In this document: positions 1 through 4,668 of the stretch, piece after piece
Position numbering within the stretch: the stretch's first letter is position 1
Layout of the letters: the number at the start of each line of letters is the position of its first letter
NCBI GenBank assembly: GCA_946482585.1
Contig: CAMLSI010000342.1
Coordinates: 1-5,890 of the forward strand
Reading direction: 5' to 3'
DNA from: an uncultured Lysobacteraceae bacterium
Lineage (GTDB): Bacteria; Pseudomonadota; Gammaproteobacteria; Xanthomonadales; Rhodanobacteraceae
Length of the DNA stretch: 5,890 nucleotides
Program-made: the position numbers and the translations under genes
The notes under the pieces: model-generated
The model's input: only the letters and a program-made list of their open reading frames with translations
What the model was told of the DNA's origin: nothing
Database searches by the model: none

Positions 1-36
1 TTTGAACGGCTTGATGATGGCCGTGATCATCTTCAT
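1..36 (-). CDS. glnK: P-II nitrogen regulatory protein, N-terminal fragment (cut by left edge)
   Basis: Read on the minus strand from the ATG at 36-34, the twelve visible codons give MKMITAIIKPFK, the classic N-terminus of GlnB/GlnK proteins: the first beta strand followed by the IIKPFK motif. These are small trimeric cytosolic sensors of ATP/ADP and 2-oxoglutarate that control AmtB, glutamine synthetase adenylylation or NtrB. A good ribosome-binding site (AAGGA, minus strand, about 45-49) lies 8-9 nt upstream of the start. The uridylylation-site T-loop, the 2-oxoglutarate site and the C-terminus lie outside the window. GlnK cannot be told from GlnB on 12 residues. The symbol glnK rests on the neighbouring ubiK, as recalled for Pseudomonas. 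Family assignment is firm; paralogue assignment is not. Confidence 0.8.
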   Translation of the reverse strand, partial: MKMITAIIKPFK

Positions 37-85
37 GACGGGAATCCTTGCGTTGGCGTCGATGCGCGGGCCGCGCACGGCCGCG

Positions 86-95
86 ACTATAGCCG
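86..95 (-). promoter_or_regulatory. Candidate -10 element for glnK
   Basis: On the minus strand the sequence reads CGGCTATAGT, containing TATAGT (5 of 6 to TATAAT), about 50 nt upstream of the glnK ATG. It stands out in very GC-rich surroundings. No recognisable TTGACA-like -35 element lies 16-18 nt upstream, so the call rests on the -10 alone. Confidence 0.4.
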
Positions 96-236
96 AACGC
101 CGGCACGCCCCGGTCCGCTCGGGAGCGCGGCGCTTCCCGTCGCGATCCGACGTTCGGACTTTGCGGACAATGCGTCTCCCGTCGGAAGTTTCCGAGGCGA
201 GATTCAGCCGTTTCCGAGGGCCGGCGCCTGCGGCCT

Positions 237-246
237 CGGCTACACT
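237..246 (+). promoter_or_regulatory. Candidate -10 element for ubiK
   Basis: CGGCTACACT contains TACACT (4 of 6 to TATAAT) and shares the CGGCTAyA core with the element facing glnK. It lies 110 nt upstream of the ubiK ATG, implying a leader of roughly 100 nt. No good -35 box is seen at the expected distance. Confidence 0.3.
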
Positions 247-356
247 ACGCGTCGATTCGCCGGCTCATCGCCGGCCCGGCTCCCGCGACACGATGCGCCT
301 GGCAGCGGCTCCGCAGCCTCCGTTTCGCGAGCGCCTTTCGCTTTCGGAGAATTGCC

Positions 357-614
357 ATGATCGACGCCCGCACCCTCGACGAACTCGTCCGCCGCGTGAC
401 CGCGCTGATTCCGGCCGGCGTGGGCAGCGCCGGCGCCGATATCGCCGACAACGTGCGCGATGCGCTGCGCGCCGGCCTGCGCAAGCTCGATCTCGTCACG
501 CGCGAAGAATTCGACGTGCAGCGCAGCGTGTTGCTGCGGACACGCGAAATGGTCGAAACGCTCGAGAGCCGCGTCGCGGAACTCGAAAAACTGTTGCAGA
601 CCCCGCGGCACTGA
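357..614 (+). CDS. ubiK: UbiK family accessory factor of ubiquinone biosynthesis (BMFP domain)
   Basis: The 85-residue product begins MIDARTLDELVRRV and matches the BMFP/YqiC (UbiK) family in length and layout. An N-terminal amphipathic region (about 4-45) includes the LRAGLRKLDLVTREEFDVQ stretch, and a C-terminal coiled coil (about 50-80) includes the TLESRVAELEKLL heptads. Known UbiK proteins are small and membrane-associated, and with UbiJ they help the late aerobic steps of ubiquinone synthesis in the Ubi complex. That role is inferred here from family membership. The ATG at 357 has a well-placed GGAGA at 346-350, 6 nt upstream. The gene diverges from glnK, and a hairpin follows the stop codon by 2 nt. 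In related genomes comM is expected next; here it lies about 4 kb further on. Confidence 0.92.
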   Translation: MIDARTLDELVRRVTALIPAGVGSAGADIADNVRDALRAGLRKLDLVTREEFDVQRSVLLRTREMVETLESRVAELEKLLQTPRH

Positions 615-616
615 CT

Positions 617-638
617 TTCGCGCCGCTGGCGGCGCGAA
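617..638 (+). terminator. Hairpin directly after ubiK, possible terminator
   Basis: A perfect 9-bp stem (TTCGCGCCG / CGGCGCGAA) with a 4-nt CTGG loop begins 2 nt after the ubiK stop codon. Position and stability fit a terminator or a 3'-end stabilising hairpin. No T-tract follows, so it is not a textbook intrinsic terminator. Confidence 0.5.
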
Positions 639-705
639 CTCCCATCGAGCCTTCAACCCGCAGGCATGGCGCAGCGGCGGGGGAACGTCGCGCGCCTGTT
701 TGGAG

Positions 706-734
706 TCCGTCGCCCGAGCCGCTCGGGCGACGGA
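706..734. repeat. Strong 14-bp perfect inverted repeat
   Basis: The left arm (706-719) begins TCCGTCGCCCG. It is followed by a single C at 720 and an exactly complementary right arm (721-734) ending GGGCGACGGA. As RNA it would fold into a stem of about 12-13 bp with a 3-5 nt loop, the longest perfect palindrome noticed in the window. No T-run follows on either strand. It could be a terminator, a protein-binding site or part of a structured RNA; the sequence alone does not decide. Confidence 0.6.
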
Positions 735-909
735 GCACGGCCACGGACGGCCACCTTCCCGCGGTTCCGCCATCGAATCGTCCGTGTCGGAGCTTCGAGA
801 CCAGGAGCGTCGCGTCGGTTTCATCCTGCGCACCATCGTCTGCCGCATCGCACGATGCGTGCGTGGCGCGTCATCGCGCGCATCAGCGCCGCCGACGCGG
901 TAAGGGCAT

Positions 910-927
910 CGGCTACAAAGCTTGTAA
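910..927 (+). promoter_or_regulatory. Candidate promoter/operator element upstream of the secreted-protein gene
   Basis: CGGCTACAAA at 910-919 repeats the CGGCTAyA core seen upstream of glnK and ubiK. It overlaps a short palindrome TACAA-AGC-TTGTA (914-926). Alternatively TTGTAA (922-927) could act as a -35 box, with TAGCTT at 945-950 as a poor -10 at 17-nt spacing. Both readings are weak, and the two together only suggest that transcription control may sit here, about 110-150 nt ahead of the ATG. Confidence 0.25.
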
Positions 928-1059
928 GCGGCGAAGTACACAGGTAGCTTCTGGCGGCCGCGTGTCGCCTACCGGCGACCGTTCCATACTCACCGAGCTC
1001 GCCGTCGTCGCGGCACGGCGGCTCCCGCGTGATTCTCGTCGCCTGCCAGGGGAGTGACC

Positions 1060-2025
1060 ATGCTGCACCATGACCTTCGCGTACGGATTGTCCTTGCCGC
1101 CGCACTGATGCTCGTCAGCGGCTACGCGCCGGCCCAGTCGGGCTCGTCGAACAGCCTGCAGAACAATGCTTCGCCGACCGGCGTCAGCGTCACGAACGGT
1201 TCCAGCGCAACCGTGTACGCCAACCTCGTGCTCGGCCAGCCGCCGGCCTCGCCGCCCGCGGGCTGCAGCAGCCTCGGCACGCAGATCGTCAGTCTCGGCG
1301 ACGCGCGCCTCGCGTTCACGTCGAGCGTCGCCGGCAAGACCGTCACGTTCACACCCGTGCCCGGCGTCAGCGATAAAGGCTCCTATGCCATGGACGCCAA
1401 CGAAACCATCACCTACACGCCGCAGGCGTTCGCCTGCGGTTCCGCGCAATGCAGCGCGGCGGTCACGTTCAACTTCTTCTTCACGCCGGCCAACGATGGC
1501 TTCACCAACAACAACGGCTGCAGCAACAGCGTATTCCCCAATGCGTCGAACCTCGCCGAAGCCTCGATCAACTTCGGCGTCAACGGTTCGGTCGGCAGCA
1601 CCTGCGCCAACGCCGACGACACCGACATCAGCGCGGTCAACGGCGTGAATTCCATCCTCAAGGTCGTCACGAGCGGCCCCGGCTGGCCCGCCGCCACGAG
1701 CACCGCGCAGAACGACGTGTTGGGCAAGAACGCGAACAAGCCCGGCGTATTCGGCTGGGCCGCGACCAACTGCAACGGCAAGCTCGCGAACTCGGGTTAT
1801 CCGAATCCCTCGGCCAGCTGCGCCGCACCGCAGAAAGCCCCACTCGCGACCGGCACCCCGGCCGGTTGCAAGACACCCGGCGGCACGGCCTATGCGCCCA
1901 TCGTCGGACCCGACGGCACGAACTACTGCGACGAGCGCAGTGACAACGGCACGTGCAACAACCAGCGCGCGGCATATGTAACGGGCGGGACGATACAGAT
2001 CACGTATCTGAAGCAGGCGTACTGA
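1060..2025 (+). CDS. Secreted Cys-rich protein of unknown function (possible thaumatin-like fold)
   Basis: The 321-residue product opens with a signal peptide: basic residues among 1-9, a hydrophobic core at about 10-20 (IVLAAALMLVS), and APA at 23-25 as probable signal peptidase I site, so the mature chain starts near Gln26. The mature part is rich in Asn, Ser, Thr and Gly and has ten cysteines (69 is the first), an even number that fits disulfide bonding outside the cytoplasm. No catalytic motif is recognised. By eye, NLAEASINF (164-172) and DDTDISAVNGVN (186-197) recall the LAEF...DFYDVSxVDGYN region of thaumatin-like proteins, and the later cysteine-rich part to YCDERSDNGTCNNQ is compatible; this is an inference only. 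ATG 1060 is preferred over in-frame GTG 1054 because AGGGGAG (1048-1054) is a good ribosome-binding site for it. The gene is monocistronic as far as seen, converging on the acetyltransferase. Confidence 0.85.
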   Translation: MLHHDLRVRIVLAAALMLVSGYAPAQSGSSNSLQNNASPTGVSVTNGSSATVYANLVLGQPPASPPAGCSSLGTQIVSLGDARLAFTSSVAGKTVTFTPVPGVSDKGSYAMDANETITYTPQAFACGSAQCSAAVTFNFFFTPANDGFTNNNGCSNSVFPNASNLAEASINFGVNGSVGSTCANADDTDISAVNGVNSILKVVTSGPGWPAATSTAQNDVLGKNANKPGVFGWAATNCNGKLANSGYPNPSASCAAPQKAPLATGTPAGCKTPGGTAYAPIVGPDGTNYCDERSDNGTCNNQRAAYVTGGTIQITYLKQAY

Positions 2026-2062
2026 GCCGGCGAAACGTCGAAAGACACCGGACGGCGGCTTT

Positions 2063-2092
2063 CCGGAGTCCCCTCGAACCAGGGGACTCCGG
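2063..2092. terminator. Long hairpin in convergent junction, probable shared terminator
   Basis: A perfect 12-bp stem (CCGGAGTCCCCT / AGGGGACTCCGG) with a CGAACC loop lies between the stop codon of the secreted-protein gene and the stop codon of the minus-strand acetyltransferase. Placement between convergent genes suggests a bidirectional terminator. No T-tract follows on either strand, so termination may be imperfect or factor-assisted. Confidence 0.7.
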
Positions 2093-2108
2093 CGCCGGAC
2101 TTCGGTGT

Positions 2109-2546
2109 TCAGCGCCGATAGACGATGAACGAAGTCCGCCGCGCGATCGTGTCGTAGAGCGAACGCGCCGGTGCGTTGAATTCCTGCGTGTGCCAGTACA
2201 CGCGTTCGGCGCCGCGCGCGTCGGCCTCGGCATAGACCGCCTCGATCAATCTGCGCGCGACATGGCCGCCGCGGCATTCCGGCGCCACGTACATGTCCTC
2301 GAGATAGCAATACCCGCGCATCGACCAGGTCGACGCGTGGAACAGCGCGTGGGCGAATCCGACCGGCGAACCGTCATCGCCGAGTGCGACGAAGCCGATC
2401 ATGCCGGCGCCCTCGCAGAGCTGCGCATAGGTATGCGCTGTGATGGCGGCATCGACGTCCGCGCGATAGAACGCGCAGTAAGCCGACCAGAGCGGATCCC
2501 AGCCGGCGCGATCGTCCGGCAGAAGGCGGCGTATCGAAACGGACAT
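2109..2546 (-). CDS. GNAT family N-acetyltransferase (Hpa2-like)
   Basis: The 145-residue product has the compact GNAT fold layout. An N-terminal substrate-side region carries GWDPLWSAYCAFYR (15-28), a central strand reads GFAHALFH (63-70), and the acetyl-CoA motif A runs from YLEDMYVAPECRGG into HVARRLIEAVYAEA (81-108). Motif B is VYWHTQEFNAPARSLYDTIA (116-135), with the usual Tyr131 near the C-terminus. The GWxxLWxxYxxFY, STW and VYWxTxExNxxAxxLY pattern resembles yeast Hpa2-type acetyltransferases. The substrate (amine, amino acid or protein N-terminus) cannot be told. In the R-G-x-G-x-G/A loop the second Gly is His95. The ATG at 2546 has GGAGA (2551-2555) 4 nt upstream, and longer open extensions have no family support. 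It lies 154 nt downstream of lysR on the same strand, so co-transcription is possible. Confidence 0.9.
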   Translation of the reverse strand: MSVSIRRLLPDDRAGWDPLWSAYCAFYRADVDAAITAHTYAQLCEGAGMIGFVALGDDGSPVGFAHALFHASTWSMRGYCYLEDMYVAPECRGGHVARRLIEAVYAEADARGAERVYWHTQEFNAPARSLYDTIARRTSFIVYRR

Positions 2547-2700
2547 GGCTTCTCCGAAGGGGCGAGACGGGAGATGGCATTGAAGCAAAGCGGCGGCGCG
2601 TGCGCGCAGGCCAATTCGCACCGGATCGAGGGAACCGGCGGGGCGCGGGCCGGCGCCGGGCTGTTGCGCCGCTTCGGTCCGCATCCCGCCATGTGATGCC
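2547..2700 (-). other. Spacer between lysR and the acetyltransferase
   Basis: This is a 154-nt non-coding gap on the minus strand. Apart from the acetyltransferase ribosome-binding site, I see neither a clear promoter nor a terminator with a T-tract. It is GC-rich with only short, imperfect complementary segments, so whether the two genes form one transcript is open. Confidence 0.4.
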
Positions 2701-3621
2701 TCACGTCTTTGCCGCGAGAGCAACCAGCCGATCGAACATGCCGTGCGATCGCGCGCGATCGAGCCACCACTGCTGTGCGGCGCCGGTTTCGCCAGTGCGC
2801 CAGGCGAGATGGAACGTCTCCGGCGGCTTGGGTTCGTCGACCTCCTTGATGACGAGCTCGCGGCGTTCGAGCGCCCTGCGCGCGAATGGTTCGGGCAGAA
2901 AACCGAAGCCGATGCCGGCTTTCTGCATCGCGATCTTGGTGCGCATGTCCGGCACCGTGAGTGCATCCTGGCCCGCGAGCACGCCGACGGTGCGCGGGAT
3001 CAGCTTGCGCGCCGAGTCCGCGACGACGATGGCGCGATGCCGCTGCAGGTCCGCGTTCGTGAGTCGGCGGCGCAGCTTCGCCAGCGGGTGGGACGGCGCG
3101 ACGGCGAACACGAACGGCAGCGTGCCCATCGGTTCGCACAGATGGCCGCCGCCCGAAGGACCGTCACCCGCGGCGCCGATCAGCACGTCGACGCGGCGAT
3201 CGAGCAGCGCTTCCCACGTGCCGGTCAGCGCGTCCTGCGCGAACCGCAGGCGCGTATGGCGCGTGACCGCGTAGAAATCGCACAGGTCCTGCGCGAGCGC
3301 AGCCGGATCGAACAGCGAATCCATGCCGATCGCGAACCGGGTTTCCCAGCCGGCCGAGACCTTCTTCACGCGCAGTTCGAGGTCGATCGCCGCGCGGAGC
3401 AGATGGCGTCCTTCATCGAGCAGTTCCCGCCCGGCCGCGGTGAGCGTGGCTTTCGGGCCCTGGCGTTCGAACACGCTCACACCGAGGTCGTCCTCGAGCT
3501 TCGCGACCGTGTACGAAATCGTCGACGGCACCTTGTGCAGTTCCTTGCCGGCCGCCGCGAACGAGCCGCGCCGGTCGATGGCGTCGAGGATCTGCAGGGC
3601 GTCGAGACTGAGCTTCAACAT
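2701..3621 (-). CDS. LysR-type transcriptional regulator, YhaJ-like
   Basis: The 306-residue product has the normal length of this family. A winged helix-turn-helix fills the first 65 or so residues: LDALQILDAIDRRGSFAAAG, then VPSTISYTVAKLEDDLGVSVFER with a Ser-Thr-Ile-Ser recognition helix and the LTAAGRELL end. A linker helix follows (about 66-90), then the two-lobed effector-binding domain. The DAIDRRGSFAAA, VPSxxSYTxxKLE and GWET (about 91-94) stretches resemble E. coli YhaJ as I recall it. The effector is unknown. The start at 3621 is set by the domain's usual N-terminus; no ribosome-binding site is visible because a palindrome occupies that space. It is divergent from the pirin gene, which is the likely target, and autoregulation is likely from the palindrome. 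Confidence 0.93.
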   Translation of the reverse strand: MLKLSLDALQILDAIDRRGSFAAAGKELHKVPSTISYTVAKLEDDLGVSVFERQGPKATLTAAGRELLDEGRHLLRAAIDLELRVKKVSAGWETRFAIGMDSLFDPAALAQDLCDFYAVTRHTRLRFAQDALTGTWEALLDRRVDVLIGAAGDGPSGGGHLCEPMGTLPFVFAVAPSHPLAKLRRRLTNADLQRHRAIVVADSARKLIPRTVGVLAGQDALTVPDMRTKIAMQKAGIGFGFLPEPFARRALERRELVIKEVDEPKPPETFHLAWRTGETGAAQQWWLDRARSHGMFDRLVALAAKT

Positions 3622-3634
3622 TCGAAAATTTCGA
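3622..3634. promoter_or_regulatory. T-N11-A palindrome at the lysR start, probable LysR operator
   Basis: TCGAAAATTTCGA is a perfect palindrome around one central A and fits the T-N11-A pattern bound by LysR-type regulators. It is AT-rich against a GC-rich background and abuts the lysR ATG, replacing the usual ribosome-binding site. Binding here would most simply give autorepression of lysR. That it is bound by this regulator is inference. Confidence 0.55.
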
Positions 3635-3739
3635 TGACAGGATGGAAAAACGCTCGCTTTTCGAGCCGATCGGCGGCCCGCATACTGCGGGTCCGGCGAA
3701 GAATGCCGCGCGAGAAGCCGCGAACACACCAAAAGCGCG

Positions 3740-3778
3740 ATTCGGACCGGCACATTCGACAGATTCGATCACGATTCG
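3740..3778 (+). promoter_or_regulatory. Four direct ATTCG copies upstream of the pirin gene
   Basis: ATTCG starts at 3740, 3754, 3763 and 3774, four copies in 39 nt ending just before the pirin start; a fifth at 3620-3624 overlaps the lysR-side palindrome. They could be half-sites for the divergent LysR regulator or simply recur by chance. The last copy overlaps the GGGAG ribosome-binding site (3778-3782) of the pirin gene. No good sigma-70 promoter is evident in the spacer; CATACT at 3681-3686 is the best -10-like string. Confidence 0.35.
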
Positions 3779-3792
3779 GGAGCGACGTCATC

Positions 3793-4488
3793 ATGGAAAT
3801 CCGCAGAAGCGCAGACCGCGGCCACGCCGAGCACGGCTGGCTCAGCTCGCGTCACACGTTTTCGTTTGCCGGTTACAACGATCCGCGCCACATGGGCTTC
3901 GGTCCGCTGCGCGTGATCAACGAAGACACGGTCATCGGCGGGCAGGGTTTCGGCACGCACAGCCACAAGGACATGGAGATCATCTCCTACGTGCTGCGGG
4001 GCGCGCTGGAGCACAAGGACAGCATGGGCAACGGTTCGGTGCTGCGCTACGGCGACGTCCAGCGCATGAGCGCCGGCACGGGCGTCATGCACAGCGAGTT
4101 CAACCACTCGGCAGCCGAGCCCGTGCACTTTCTGCAGATCTGGGTGTTCCCGGACAAGAGCGGACAGCCGCCGGGCTATGAGGAAAAGCATTTCGACGCG
4201 GCGTCCAAGCGCGGCCAGTTGCGGCTCGTCGTCTCGCCCGACGGTCGCGACGGTTCGCTGCGCATGAACCAGAACGCATCCGTCTACGCGGCACTCGTCG
4301 ACGGCAGCGAACGCGTCGAGCACGAATTCGCGCCGGGCCGCCGCGGCTACGTCCATGTCGCACGCGGCGCCGTGCGGGTGAACGGCCGCGAGTTCGAGGC
4401 CGGCGACGCAGCGAGCTTCGCCGACGAGTCGCGCGTGGTGCTCGATGCAGGCCGGGACGCCGAAGTGCTGCTGTTCGATCTGCCGTAG
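3793..4488 (+). CDS. Pirin family protein, YhhW-like (quercetin 2,3-dioxygenase type bicupin)
   Basis: The 231-residue product equals E. coli YhhW in length and follows it closely: RGHAEHGWLSSRHTFSFAGY near the start, MGFGPLRVINEDTV, then GTHSHKDMEI and SAGTGVMHSEFNHS. The four metal ligands of the N-terminal cupin are present as His56, His58, His100 and Glu102. The C-terminal cupin (about 150-231) ends in the family's EVLLFDLP. YhhW and human pirin show quercetinase activity in vitro, but the physiological substrate of bacterial members is uncertain, so quercetin is only a candidate. The protein is cytosolic, with no signal peptide. ATG 3793 has GGGAG (3778-3782) about 10 nt upstream and matches the family start; the frame stays open far upstream only because it runs antisense to lysR. 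The divergent lysR probably controls it. Confidence 0.93.
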   Translation: MEIRRSADRGHAEHGWLSSRHTFSFAGYNDPRHMGFGPLRVINEDTVIGGQGFGTHSHKDMEIISYVLRGALEHKDSMGNGSVLRYGDVQRMSAGTGVMHSEFNHSAAEPVHFLQIWVFPDKSGQPPGYEEKHFDAASKRGQLRLVVSPDGRDGSLRMNQNASVYAALVDGSERVEHEFAPGRRGYVHVARGAVRVNGREFEAGDAASFADESRVVLDAGRDAEVLLFDLP

Positions 4489-4543
4489 TCGCGCGAGCGT
4501 GAGGTTCCGCTTCGGCGCTCATCACGCGAGCTCGAGCAAGACA

Positions 4544-4565
4544 CGGTGCGCGTCGACGCGCACCG
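4544..4565. terminator. Hairpin after the pirin gene, possible terminator
   Basis: A perfect 9-bp stem (CGGTGCGCG / CGCGCACCG) with a TCGA loop lies 55 nt after the pirin stop codon. It is followed by a G/C-rich stretch, not by T residues, so it is a terminator candidate by position and stability only. Confidence 0.45.
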
Positions 4566-4597
4566 GCCCGGGGGCGCGAAAATTCCGAGCCATTCAT

Positions 4598-4618
4598 CGG
4601 CGCATCGCTGATGCGCCG
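4598..4618. repeat. Second hairpin between pirin and comM
   Basis: A perfect 9-bp stem (CGGCGCATC / GATGCGCCG) with a GCT loop lies 50 nt upstream of the comM ATG. It may be a second terminator, or it may lie in the comM leader, because no promoter is visible between it and the start codon. Confidence 0.45.
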
Positions 4619-4668
4619 CGCGCACGCGCTCGCTAGCGTGTGACGGAGTCCCATCGCCGCGATCCGTC

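Larger units (their letters stand above)
37..356. other. Divergent spacer between glnK and ubiK
   Basis: This 320-nt stretch separates two divergent genes and should carry both promoters. One candidate -10 element faces each way: CGGCTATAGT toward glnK and CGGCTACACT toward ubiK. I looked for a sigma-54 site (TGGCAC-N5-TTGCA type) facing glnK, as is common for nitrogen-regulated glnK, and found none. The right half (about 250-356) is open in several frames, but nothing there resembles a known protein and no start has a convincing ribosome-binding site apart from that of ubiK. I treat it as non-coding. Confidence 0.6.
615..1059. other. 445-nt gap without a supported gene
   Basis: Between ubiK and the secreted-protein gene I find no credible coding region. 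The frames that stay open are Arg/Ala/Pro-rich, mutually overlapping and without convincing ribosome-binding sites, as expected from high GC. What it does hold is structure: the hairpin after ubiK, a 14-bp inverted repeat at 706-734, a smaller one at 844-859 (CGCATCG / CGATGCG), a -10-like CGGCTACAAA at 910-919, and a 6-bp leader hairpin at 964-979 (GTCGCC / GGCGAC). It may contain the promoter and 5' leader of the downstream gene, a small RNA, or remnants of an insertion. Confidence 0.5.

Noticed and set aside
37..140. Sigma-54 promoter for glnK
   Set aside because: No TGGC/TTGC pair at -24/-12 spacing was found on the minus strand.
240..941. Minus-strand open frame antisense to ubiK
   Set aside because: It overlaps a firmly identified gene, has no family features and no ribosome-binding site; a GC shadow.
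660..947. Small plus-strand protein in the gap after ubiK
   Set aside because: The frame is Arg-rich, crosses the 14-bp inverted repeat, has no clear ribosome-binding site and matches no family.
2..1057. Long plus-strand open frame covering the glnK start, ubiK and the following gap
   Set aside because: It is extremely Arg-rich and low in complexity, overlaps ubiK in another frame and the glnK start on the other strand, and has no recognisable domain. It is open because of high GC.
1054..1059. GTG at 1054 as the start of the secreted protein
   Set aside because: It overlaps the AGGGGAG ribosome-binding site, which is correctly spaced for the ATG at 1060.
913..2310. 465-codon minus-strand open frame antisense to the secreted-protein gene
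   Set aside because: The Arg/Gly/Ala-rich product has no domain, and the opposite strand has a signal peptide, ribosome-binding site and paired cysteines.
2547..2966. N-terminal extension of the acetyltransferase into the lysR gene
   Set aside because: The extra residues are Arg/Ser-rich with no GNAT similarity, and the ATG at 2546 has a good ribosome-binding site and the family start.
3622..3753. Upstream start for lysR at 3753
   Set aside because: The extension lacks family similarity and would run through the divergent regulatory spacer; the HTH domain starts normally at 3621.
2743..3792. 350-codon N-terminal extension of the pirin
   Set aside because: It is antisense to lysR for most of its length, and the 231-residue version equals YhhW in length and start.
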